Below are positions 1 through 8,048 of a stretch of DNA of 64,000 nucleotides, in pieces. Below the pieces are notes generated by a model. The model was not told the origin of the DNA, made no database searches, and was given only the letters and a program-made list of their open reading frames with translations. The first letter of the stretch is position 1. Every line of letters begins with the position of its first letter. The translations under genes were made by a program, and so were the position numbers. The stretch spans positions 275,308 through 339,307 of the forward strand of contig NZ_JACJPL010000024.1 in assembly GCF_014696065.1 (NCBI RefSeq), read 5' to 3'. The DNA is from Leptolyngbya sp. FACHB-261. Its GTDB lineage: Bacteria > Cyanobacteriota > Cyanobacteriia > FACHB-261.

Positions 1-1599
1 TTCGCTGTAGGGATCCATTTCAAGGCTGTCGAAGCGATAGAAGGGAGCCTGCTGTGCCCCTGCTAGGGTTTTGACCGGTTGCCGTTGCGGTTTGGTTACT
101 AATCGGTCTGCCCAGTCGCGGAGCTGACTCAGGGTTTGCTGGTGTCGCTGCAATTGCTGCAGCAATGCCTGAACTGAACTCTGGCTTTGCTCATTGCCAA
201 GAGCTTGGCGGTTCTGGTTGGTCAGCAGTTCACCGGCCAGGTAGTTTAGGCGTTCCAATCGCTCTAGCTCGACCCGCACGCTCTGAGCTGGGGCGCTGGC
301 CTCTTGGGGTTGAGATGCCGGACTAGGACTGAAGCTGGCTGCTTGGGGCGCTGCGGTTGGTGGGGGCGGGGGCTGAAAGCCTGGCTCTAGGTCTGATAAC
401 AGAGTCTCCAGGCTCTCTAGGCCCTCTCCGACCTGTGGCTCAAAACTGGACAGACTCGGCGCTGGCGTTTGATCTGGCCAGCTTTGGTCCGGCCAAGTTG
501 AATCTTGCTGTATTTGGTCGGCCTCTATTTGGTTGGACCGTGTTGAGTCAGGCTGTGTTGGATCTAGCCAGGATTCGTCGGCCTGTGTTGAGTCAGGCTG
601 TGTTGGGTCTAACCAAGTCGGGTCGAGCAGTTGCTCCAAAGGCTGTGCCTCTAAAGCCCAACCTTCAGGCGGTAGCTCAGAGCTTTCCTCCACAGGCCAC
701 TGGCTCACCTCAGCCGTCAAGCTACTAAAGATATCCTCCAGGCTGGGAGTTTCTAAAGTCTCTGCTGCCACCTCTGCGGCGACAGGCTGAGTAGGAACGA
801 TTAAGGCTTGCAGTGCTGGCGATACAGCCCCACCACAGTCCCGGTCCCCCGCCAGTACAGCCGCCTGTCCCTGCTGGAAATCAGCTAGAGCTAGTTGAGC
901 AATCGTCAGCGCTTGATCAGGGTTGGCGTCGAGCGACTGAAGCGCAGCTTGCGCAATGCTGCCGAATCCTGGCAAGTTTAAAGACTCTGCTAGACCAACA
1001 AAGACCTCGGCTTGAGTGCGCAGGCTTAAGGCAATGATCCCATCCGAGCCATTTGAGCTATCTAAGCTCTCGGCTTGCGCCACAGTAGTGGCTAATTGCT
1101 CTAAGCGCTTGCTCACTCCAGTTTCGAAGATTGATTGGGTAACATCAAAACCCAATTCGGCAGAGGTTGGAATCTGCGCTTCCTCATCGAAACAATCACC
1201 TAACCGGCTCTGAAGTTGTGTAAACACAGCCGCAGCTCGGTCAAAAATTTCTGCCTCATTGATTGCACTGCCGGTGAACTCCGCCATCAGCGGCAATCGC
1301 AAGCATTCATAGCCTTGAAACAGTAGAGCCTCCAACTCTAGGTCAATAACCACATCTGGGTTATAGAGCGACTTGAAGACATTTTCCAGGGAATGAGCCA
1401 CCGTTTTGACCGTCTCAAGCCCCACGCTGGCAGAAGCCCCTTTGAGGGTGTGGGTCATGCGCATGAGGGTGTGCACTTTGGCAATGCTGTAGCCCTCCCG
1501 CAAATTGAGAAGCTCCTGCTCGATGGTTTGCAACAGCTCCGGTGCTTCCATCAAGAAGAAGGCGTAAGTCTGATCTCGAATGCTGGGGTCAGCGTTCAT
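1..1599 (-). CDS. CheA-type histidine kinase of phototaxis operon, 5' part (partial)
   Basis: N-terminal 533 codons of a CheA/PixL-like kinase that relays receptor signals to CheY-type regulators; the 3' end lies outside the window. It starts at the ATG at 1599 with an Hpt domain (about residues 5-110) in which His50, in the HTLKG motif, is the expected phosphorylation site. A long acidic, Gln/Pro-rich linker follows (about residues 270-430) with repeated DPTQPDST-like segments, then a helical stretch starting the dimerisation domain (near FDSLEMDPYSE at the window edge). The catalytic, CheW-like and any receiver domain are not visible, so hybrid status is inferred only from relatives. It is the last visible gene of the operon, 181 bp after the receptor gene. 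Confidence 0.88.
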   Translation of the reverse strand, partial: MNADPSIRDQTYAFFLMEAPELLQTIEQELLNLREGYSIAKVHTLMRMTHTLKGASASVGLETVKTVAHSLENVFKSLYNPDVVIDLELEALLFQGYECLRLPLMAEFTGSAINEAEIFDRAAAVFTQLQSRLGDCFDEEAQIPTSAELGFDVTQSIFETGVSKRLEQLATTVAQAESLDSSNGSDGIIALSLRTQAEVFVGLAESLNLPGFGSIAQAALQSLDANPDQALTIAQLALADFQQGQAAVLAGDRDCGGAVSPALQALIVPTQPVAAEVAAETLETPSLEDIFSSLTAEVSQWPVEESSELPPEGWALEAQPLEQLLDPTWLDPTQPDSTQADESWLDPTQPDSTRSNQIEADQIQQDSTWPDQSWPDQTPAPSLSSFEPQVGEGLESLETLLSDLEPGFQPPPPPTAAPQAASFSPSPASQPQEASAPAQSVRVELERLERLNYLAGELLTNQNRQALGNEQSQSSVQALLQQLQRHQQTLSQLRDWADRLVTKPQRQPVKTLAGAQQAPFYRFDSLEMDPYSE

Positions 1600-1780
1600 G
1601 CAATTCTCCACAGGGCTTTTATTGGCAAGTGCACTTGGAATCGCAACCTTAGAATCGGAACAAAATCGCAACGGTGGCTATGGTGCTGGCTTAGAGATGA
1701 CCCTTACAAATAGGACCTTACAGATGGAGCCGCTCGCAGGGACGTTCCAGGGCAAATACAAGGCAGATACAACGATTCAT

Positions 1781-4700
1781 TTATTGGTTGACTTTGAACT
1801 GGCCCACACTGACTTGCAGCTCATCCGCCGTCGCCAGCAACGCGTTGAAGGAGGCAGAGATTTCAGCGGAGTCTCCAGAAGTTTTGTTGGCAATTTCCGC
1901 CACTGCGGTCATCGATTGGGTAACCGATTGCGCCTGCTCATTTTGTAGAAGTGCCGTTTGGGTGATGTCCTCAACGAGTTGGCTAATCTTGGCTGTGGCC
2001 GCGACGATATCGTTTAGACTTTGGCGAGTTTCGTTGACCAAATCAGTTCCAGCCACGACTCGCTGAATCCCCGTTTCCATCGCCGCCGCAACCGCACTGG
2101 TTTCGCTTTGAATCTCCTGCACCAGCTTCTCGATGTCGGTGGTTGCAGCTGCAGATTGCCGCGCTAAAGAACGAACCTCATCCGCCACCACAGCGAAACT
2201 ACGCCCATACTCACCGGCACGGGTAGCTTCAATCGAAGCGTTCAGCGCCAGCAATTGAGTTTGCGCTGTGAAGTTGCTAATCAGGCTCACGACCTTGAAA
2301 ATCTTCTGGGAGGATTCGCTCAGACGCTTGATTTTCTTGCCTGTTTCAGCCACCGTTTCACGGATTTCTAAAATGCCATCGACCGTGCGGTTCATGGCGA
2401 CATCACCGGCATGTACCGTCTGATTGGCCTGCTGAACTGCCACTTTGACCTGTTGCGCGCTGGCTGATACTGCCTGAGTTGAGCCACTCATGAGTTGGAT
2501 CTGCTCAAGAGTTTGAGCAATCTCTCGAAACTGCTGAGACGCTTGATTGGACAAGCCTTCTAAAGCCACTTTGCTACTGCGCGAGGTCAGCGACACATTG
2601 GCCGCCGCCGTTTGCATTTGCATCACAACTTGGCGCAGGCTTTGAATGGTTGTGTTGTAGGCGTCGGCAATTGTGCCCACTTCATCCTCGGTGACTGGTG
2701 CTCGCACCGTCAGGTCGCCACCTAGAACTGGACGCACAGAAGCCAACACCTGAACAGCGTGGTTCTGAAGTTGCTCTTTGGCTGCTTTTTCTCGCTCTGC
2801 AGCCTCAGCAAGTTGCTGTGACTTTAGTCGCAGTTGTTCGAGGTATTCTGCCTGTTGCAAAGCGACGCCGAACTGAGTGCCGATTTGCACCATCACATTG
2901 ACATCTAGCTCTTCCCATTGTCGGGGGCCAGAGTTTTGATAAGCCGCCAACAGCCCCCAGAGTTTGTTCCCTTGAAGAATTGGCACAATGACATAGGCTC
3001 GGGCTTCATACCGTTCCAATACATCTAAGTAGCAGCCTGGAAAGCCCGCTTGATAAATGTCATTGACAACCTTAAAACGGGCTCCTCTGCCGTAGGCACC
3101 GCCTTTAGTATCTTGTAAATAGGTGTCTACTGGTCTGAGCTGGTCTTGACCCAGGTATTTAGCACTGCACTCCGAGATATTTGCTTCAAACGTGCCGTTC
3201 TCCTGTTTATCTTGTAGGAGAGACATCCAACCACTAGCAACAGACTCAGCTACAAACTTCCCGCTCCAATCTGGCTCAAACCGATAAACTACTACCCGTT
3301 CAGCTTGGAGCAGACTGCGAACTTCTTTGGTGGTGGTTTTGAAAATGATATCAAGGTCAAGGGTTCTGCGGATCTTGTCAATGACTTTAGAGACTAAGCG
3401 CTCTCGTTCGGCGACTTTAGCTAGTTGTGTGGACTGGGCTCGCAGTTGATCCAGGTATTCAGTTTGTTGCAAAGCTACGCCTAACTGGGTGCCGATTTGC
3501 GTCAGCAGTTTGACTTCTTCTTCTTCCCAATGCCGAGGCCCACTATGCTGGAAGGCCGACAGCAGTCCCCAAAGTTTTTGCCCTTGAACAATAGCAACGA
3601 CCAAACAAGATTTAACGCCGAAGTTCTCTAGAGCTTCAACGTGGCAGTCGGTCAGACCCGCAGTGTAAACGTCATCAACGACTAGCGGTTCGTTGCTGCG
3701 GAACCTACCGCCTTGGTGTTCGTTGAGATAGGGATCTTCCCAGCCACTACCCACTAGTTTCGGCCAGCCGCCGGACTCAGACTCCACCACAAAATCGCCG
3801 AAGTAGTCTGGGCGGAATTTGTAGATCGCTAAACGCTCTACCCCCAACAGTTGCCGAACTTCTTGCGCTGTGGTTCTGAAGATAGTGTCGATGTCTTGAG
3901 CTTGACGAATCTTGTCAATGACCTTGGTGGCTGCTTGTTCCCGTTCGGCAACCTGCTTGAGCTGCTTAGACTGCGCTTTGAGCTGTTCCAGGTATGTAAT
4001 TTGCTTCAAGGCAGCGTTGAATTGGGCAACGATTTGCTCTAGCAAATAGATCTCTGATTTCTCCCAGTTGCGTGGGCCAGAGTTTTGGTAAACCCCTAGC
4101 AAACCCCAAAGCTTTTCATCCTCAAAAAGCGGCACAATCAGGTAAGCTCGGACCTCAAACTGCTCCAAGATCTCAACGTGGCAGAGTGAGTGGCCTGCCT
4201 GATGAATATCATTGACCGCAAAGGTTTCATGATGCCGATAGCGGCCCCCCTGCGTTTCCTGTAAATGGCTGTCTTCCCAAATTGTTTTGATATTCGGTCC
4301 AACCAGTTTCACCCAACTAGCGCCCACAGATTCTGAGATAAATTCGCCGCTCCAGTTGGCATCGAAACGGTAAATAGCAACGCGGTCAGCCCGTAATAGA
4401 TTGCGAACTTCTTGAGTAGTCGTCTTGAAGATAGCCTCTAAGTCAAGGGATTGCCTGATTTTGTTCAGGATCTTCGTAACCGACTGTTCTTGTTGAGTCT
4501 GAAGTTGCAGTTTGGCGCGAAATTCCAGCGGCTGCAAGGCAACCGTTAGCCTGGTTGCAACCTGGTAGAGCAGATTGATCTCTGCTTCCTCCCAACGGCG
4601 CGGCGCAGCGCATTGCTGGACCACAAGCAAGCCCCAGATTTGACCTTCAAACCAAATCGGTAGACTCAAGCTAGCCTTGACTTGCAGTTCCTCCAGCAGT

Positions 4701-5293
4701 TTCAACTGGTAGGGGCTAAGCTCAGCCGCATAGATATTACTGATGGCGACGACTTGCTGCTCATATTCCGCGGCTTGGTCAGCGCCAAAACAAAGAACTG
4801 GCAAGGTTTCACCGAGCGATGGTGCCCACTTCCGGCTGACCGCCTCGGCGATGACTGTGCCCTGGCTTTCGGAACTGAGACGATAGATCAGCACCCGATC
4901 CGCTTGCAAATAATGGCGGATCTCAGCTGCCGTTAGCTTCAGCAAATTGTCCAGATCTTGGCCCTGCCCCAAGTGCCGCGTAATGGACAGCAGTTTTTCC
5001 CGCTCCGCTTTCAGTTGTCGTTCAGTGGCTTCGGTCCAACTGGCCAGAAACTGCTTGCGGACACCAGCGATAAAATTTTCAATTTGTGTAACTTTAAGTT
5101 CTAAAGCAGACTTCTCTGGCTCTGCCGTTTTCTCCAGCTCTGATTTGAGCGAGGAAACAACAGCACTGATTTGTTGAAAAGGGGAGCTAGGATTCGCTAG
5201 GTTCTGAGTGCCATTAGTGCCATTAGTGCCGTTAGTGCCGTTAGTGCCATCGATTGGCTTTGAAGTGGCTTCAGACTGATGCAGCATGGACAT
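1781..5293 (-). CDS. PixJ-like methyl-accepting phototaxis receptor with four GAF domains (cyanobacteriochrome)
   Basis: 1170-aa chemoreceptor. An N-terminal coiled region with an NGT repeat (residues 17-29) is followed by four GAF domains (about 105-255, 285-430, 470-610, 645-815), a HAMP-like linker (about 845-890) and a methyl-accepting signalling domain whose hairpin tip LLALNASIEATRAGEYGRSF lies near residue 1014. GAF2 (Cys371-His372) and GAF3 (Cys550-His551) carry the CH bilin-attachment motif plus WED and QGGR/(Y/F)R signatures of red/green cyanobacteriochromes. GAF4 has Cys754-Tyr755 and an insertion containing Cys709. GAF1 has Tyr at the canonical Cys site but keeps a Cys (168) where DXCF-type proteins have their second Cys. 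No transmembrane segment is obvious. By family analogy it senses light direction or colour and drives CheW/CheA. Confidence 0.93.
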   Translation of the reverse strand: MSMLHQSEATSKPIDGTNGTNGTNGTNGTQNLANPSSPFQQISAVVSSLKSELEKTAEPEKSALELKVTQIENFIAGVRKQFLASWTEATERQLKAEREKLLSITRHLGQGQDLDNLLKLTAAEIRHYLQADRVLIYRLSSESQGTVIAEAVSRKWAPSLGETLPVLCFGADQAAEYEQQVVAISNIYAAELSPYQLKLLEELQVKASLSLPIWFEGQIWGLLVVQQCAAPRRWEEAEINLLYQVATRLTVALQPLEFRAKLQLQTQQEQSVTKILNKIRQSLDLEAIFKTTTQEVRNLLRADRVAIYRFDANWSGEFISESVGASWVKLVGPNIKTIWEDSHLQETQGGRYRHHETFAVNDIHQAGHSLCHVEILEQFEVRAYLIVPLFEDEKLWGLLGVYQNSGPRNWEKSEIYLLEQIVAQFNAALKQITYLEQLKAQSKQLKQVAEREQAATKVIDKIRQAQDIDTIFRTTAQEVRQLLGVERLAIYKFRPDYFGDFVVESESGGWPKLVGSGWEDPYLNEHQGGRFRSNEPLVVDDVYTAGLTDCHVEALENFGVKSCLVVAIVQGQKLWGLLSAFQHSGPRHWEEEEVKLLTQIGTQLGVALQQTEYLDQLRAQSTQLAKVAERERLVSKVIDKIRRTLDLDIIFKTTTKEVRSLLQAERVVVYRFEPDWSGKFVAESVASGWMSLLQDKQENGTFEANISECSAKYLGQDQLRPVDTYLQDTKGGAYGRGARFKVVNDIYQAGFPGCYLDVLERYEARAYVIVPILQGNKLWGLLAAYQNSGPRQWEELDVNVMVQIGTQFGVALQQAEYLEQLRLKSQQLAEAAEREKAAKEQLQNHAVQVLASVRPVLGGDLTVRAPVTEDEVGTIADAYNTTIQSLRQVVMQMQTAAANVSLTSRSSKVALEGLSNQASQQFREIAQTLEQIQLMSGSTQAVSASAQQVKVAVQQANQTVHAGDVAMNRTVDGILEIRETVAETGKKIKRLSESSQKIFKVVSLISNFTAQTQLLALNASIEATRAGEYGRSFAVVADEVRSLARQSAAATTDIEKLVQEIQSETSAVAAAMETGIQRVVAGTDLVNETRQSLNDIVAATAKISQLVEDITQTALLQNEQAQSVTQSMTAVAEIANKTSGDSAEISASFNALLATADELQVSVGQFKVNQ

Positions 5294-5338
5294 GGATAAG
5301 ACCTCGATTATTCTTTAAACTAAATGACCACAAATTGG

Positions 5339-5377
5339 GTGAGCCTAAATGGGGTGAGCCTAGACAAAGTGAACCTA
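5339..5377. repeat. three 15-bp tandem repeats in the receptor gene leader
   Basis: GTGAGCCTA occurs at 5339 and 5354, and GTGAACCTA at 5369, giving an exact 15-bp period. The repeats lie in the 108-bp gap between the cheW-like gene and the receptor gene, so they would be in the transcribed leader of the receptor gene. No function is known to me. Confidence 0.6.
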
Positions 5378-5401
5378 GACCAATCGCTCAACCCATAAAA
5401 C

Positions 5402-5971
5402 TTAGCGATGACAAGTCTGCCAGAGAGGAGCCCGAGCGATCGCAACAACATCAAGAACGGCGCTGCCAGATTCAGTCAAGTACCCCTGGATAAAGGGCAA
5501 AAGTCTGGATGGGAAAAGAGCAGCAGTAGCAGGCTGAATTTGCCGAATTTCATGCGGCTCAATGTCATTGACTTGCGGCACCACTAAGCCTAGAACTTGG
5601 TTGCGGATCTGCACCGTGATCACCATCCGAGTTGCCCAAGCTTCCACAGTGGACAGAGCCTGAGGTAAGCCTAGAAACTGGTCTAAATCGACTAGCCACA
5701 GCATCTCCCCTCGCCAGTTGTAAAGGCCCAGGACACAACCGGGCATCTGCGGCACTGGCAAGATTTCTGAGCTAGCGATCTTGAGTACCTGTGTAATCAC
5801 ATCCACAGCGAGCAAGGCGGTATCTTGCCCTAGGCGAAAGCGTAAGAATTTTTGTTCAGATTCTCCAGGATCAGCTGCTACAGACGCTAGAGTTGCGTCC
5901 AGATCTGCAGCCCGTTCTAAAGGCGAGGTAGGATTTACAGATAGTGCCTGCTTAACAGAATTCGACATCAT
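5402..5971 (-). CDS. CheW-like adaptor of phototaxis operon
   Basis: 189-aa single CheW domain (about residues 38-180) after a short variable N-terminus. Typical CheW elements are visible: the opening strand KFLRFRLGQDTALLAVDVI, the PVPQMPGCVLGLYNWRGEM loop that contacts receptor and kinase, and the closing PFIQGYLTESGSAVLDV segment. It should couple the receptor to the CheA kinase at the membrane or polar cluster. It begins 19 bp after the CheY-like gene and precedes the receptor gene. A second Met is adjacent to the first (ATGATG), so the start is uncertain by one codon. The gene order is that of pixG-H-I-J-L/taxP-Y-W-D-A operons. Confidence 0.92.
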   Translation of the reverse strand: MMSNSVKQALSVNPTSPLERAADLDATLASVAADPGESEQKFLRFRLGQDTALLAVDVITQVLKIASSEILPVPQMPGCVLGLYNWRGEMLWLVDLDQFLGLPQALSTVEAWATRMVITVQIRNQVLGLVVPQVNDIEPHEIRQIQPATAALFPSRLLPFIQGYLTESGSAVLDVVAIARAPLWQTCHR

Positions 5972-5990
5972 TCTTGTCCTAAATGATGAC

Positions 5991-6377
5991 CTAAAGCTTA
6001 ATCAGTTGTCGGACAACTGTGAGCAGTTGTTGAGGGTCCACCGGTTTAGGCAAATAGGCATCTGCGCCCAACATATTGCCCCAAATTCGGTCAACTTCGG
6101 TGCTCTTAGTGGAGCACATCACGACAGGAATTTGGCTGGTCACCGGATTCTTTTTCAGCTCTCGACACAGCTCAAAACCGCTTTGGCCCGGCAGAATTAC
6201 ATCTAGAACAATCAGGTCCGGCTTTTGAAAGCCCAGCTTCGATATGGCCTCCTCACCGCTGCGCACACACACGACTGAAATCCCCAATTGCTTGAGATAA
6301 CGCGACATCAATTCCGCATCAGTCAAGCTATCTTCCACCAGTAAGACAGTGTTCACAAGATCACCTTTCGGAAACAA
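5991..6377 (-). CDS. CheY/PixH-type response regulator
   Basis: 128-aa stand-alone receiver domain. The acidic pocket is at Glu15-Asp16 (VLLVEDS), the phosphoacceptor is Asp59 (LIVLDVILPG), the conserved Ser/Thr lies in VMCSTKS and Lys111 in LPKP, so it appears fully functional. It sits 5 bp after the PatA-type regulator gene and 19 bp before the cheW-like gene, in the PixH/TaxY position, and probably competes for phosphoryl groups or acts as a phosphate sink for the CheA-like kinase. The listed ATG gives an N-terminal tail of normal length; a GTG seven codons downstream is an alternative start. Confidence 0.92.
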   Translation of the reverse strand: MFPKGDLVNTVLLVEDSLTDAELMSRYLKQLGISVVCVRSGEEAISKLGFQKPDLIVLDVILPGQSGFELCRELKKNPVTSQIPVVMCSTKSTEVDRIWGNMLGADAYLPKPVDPQQLLTVVRQLIKL

Positions 6378-6382
6378 TAAAT

Positions 6383-7696
6383 TTAGGACAGAGCGGCTTT
6401 TTGAGCACTAGTAGGCAGAGGTAAATATTTGCGCAGCAGTGTCAATATCCGTTGGGCTTCAATCGGTTTAGCCAGAAAATCTGATGAACCGACCACCTTA
6501 GCTCGGACTCGATCCACAATGCCGTCATTCCCCGTCAAGATAATCACAGGCGTTTTCTTGAAAATAGAAACCCTGCGAATCTGTGCGCAAATCTCATAGC
6601 CACTGGCAATGGGCATTACCAGATCCAAAAAGATCAGATTAGGCTTAGTTTCTAGCAGGATAGGTAGGGCCTGTAAGGGATCTTGAATCCCCACAAACTG
6701 GTAGCCAGACTGAAGCAAAATCGACTCCATCAAGCGGCAGTCCATCGGGCTGTCATCAACGCAAGCGATCAATAATTGGGGCTGGTCCCCTGTTGGCTGA
6801 TTGGAAATTGGCTGATTGGGATTTGACTGATTGGGTGCTGACTGATTAGGACCATTAACCTGGGATCGACCTGGTTCTGCAGCCGGGTTAGACTTCGGGC
6901 CAGTGTTTGAGCCAACGTCTGAGCCAGCCTTTGGGCCAACCTTTGAATCAGTGCTTGTCTTTGGGGAAGCGAGATCAGGAATAGCCACCAGTCCCATAGT
7001 CCCCTTGTGAATGTAGGGCATCAGTGACTGAGTCAACACCAATAGGTCCTTCCTCATCAGAATGGCTAAATCTCGGAGCGTCCGTTTGCCATCCATGATC
7101 GCGACAAGCGTCTGGTAGAGACTGGGTGAAACTTGCCTTTGTAATTGCTCAGGCTGCTGAACAATCGGCGCTAAATTTGGCGAACAGTTCTTCAGCCCCG
7201 CGCGGCACCAAGCATCCCAAACTTGTTGAGTGGCTTGGAGTGCATGTTCAGTATTAATCAGTGCCAGGGACGACTCTAAGCTGTCCTGCTGGAAACAGGT
7301 AAAGGTCAATTGCTCAGCCTGTTCCCGTTGCTTGACATCAAACAATGCCTCGGCCACGGCACCGCGAATCAAAGCAGCCGCTTGCTCTCCTGTAATCATC
7401 TGCCGCTTGGCAAGGGTGAGCAGCGCCCGGTAATCCCAGTAGCCTTGGTGGCCATCGGGCGAAAAGCTAAGGGCGGCGTTCAGGTCCAGTTTGGGACAAT
7501 GCTGCGAGAGCAGCCGATAGCGGGCTCGAACGGGGTGTAAGCCGCCCTTAACCCAAACTAAACGCCCGGAAGACAAATAGAATCGCCATTGCAACCCACT
7601 TGCAGCTTGGACATCAAGCCAACCTGAAAACTGAAGCTGCCGAAGCGATTGAAGTTGGCTATCAAGGCCGTCAAGGGCTTGATGAACAGAGGTCAT
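6383..7696 (-). CDS. PatA/PixG-type response regulator (PATAN domain plus receiver)
   Basis: 437-aa regulator. Residues 1-240 form a PATAN-type region (LQFSGWLDVQ, FYLSSGRLVWVKGG, the DYRALLTLAKRQMITGEQ helix). A low-complexity linker follows (about 245-305) with repeated PNQS/SNQP/TGDQP and KVGPKAGSD-like units, then a receiver domain (about 307-425) with DD at 314-315, phosphoacceptor Asp358 (LIFLDLVMP) and Lys410 (LAKP). In Synechocystis the homologues PixG/PilG act as outputs that bias type IV pilus activity. This is the promoter-proximal gene of the operon, with about 350 bp of non-coding DNA upstream. Confidence 0.9.
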   Translation of the reverse strand: MTSVHQALDGLDSQLQSLRQLQFSGWLDVQAASGLQWRFYLSSGRLVWVKGGLHPVRARYRLLSQHCPKLDLNAALSFSPDGHQGYWDYRALLTLAKRQMITGEQAAALIRGAVAEALFDVKQREQAEQLTFTCFQQDSLESSLALINTEHALQATQQVWDAWCRAGLKNCSPNLAPIVQQPEQLQRQVSPSLYQTLVAIMDGKRTLRDLAILMRKDLLVLTQSLMPYIHKGTMGLVAIPDLASPKTSTDSKVGPKAGSDVGSNTGPKSNPAAEPGRSQVNGPNQSAPNQSNPNQPISNQPTGDQPQLLIACVDDSPMDCRLMESILLQSGYQFVGIQDPLQALPILLETKPNLIFLDLVMPIASGYEICAQIRRVSIFKKTPVIILTGNDGIVDRVRAKVVGSSDFLAKPIEAQRILTLLRKYLPLPTSAQKAALS

Positions 7697-8048
7697 CCTG
7701 TAGTCTCTACTTCTGGTAGTGAACCAGCGGTCCCTGGTTTGTGGTCACTGAAGTAGATGCACTGAAATCTGCGCCTTAGCGCTGCACTCTCGTTTGAGAG
7801 CCGCCGTTTAGAGTCGCGTTTTGCCCCCAAGGTCAGCCTGGGAGTGACTAGGCCATAAAACCTCGAATGCTTTCCAGATCACATAATCTAGGATTGAGTC
7901 CTCGGTGTATACACGGAAAACCAGATTTCACCCTCTCTTGATTCTTCGATAAACCCCGTGTAAATACCGGATGGCTATAATCTTTCTTAAGCTATATCTT
8001 CATCTCAAATGGCCTGAGAGCTTGAGAATCTGAGGCTTACAGTCCCCC
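7697..8048 (-). promoter_or_regulatory. intergenic region expected to hold the phototaxis operon promoter
   Basis: 352 bp without a supported gene, between the HerA stop and the PatA-type regulator start. It contains a perfect 10-bp palindrome, GTGTATACAC (7905-7914), and nearby a related half-site, CCGTGTAAATACCGG (about 7956-7970). I could not place a confident -10/-35 pair. Its role as operon promoter is inferred from position only. Confidence 0.4.

Noticed and set aside
357..728. Plus-strand ORF over the CheA linker
   Set aside because: Shadow of the low-complexity CheA linker on the other strand.
5436..5443. HIP1 (GCGATCGC) enrichment
   Set aside because: I noticed only a couple of sites (5436, 37168), so the window does not show strong HIP1 abundance; no count was computed.
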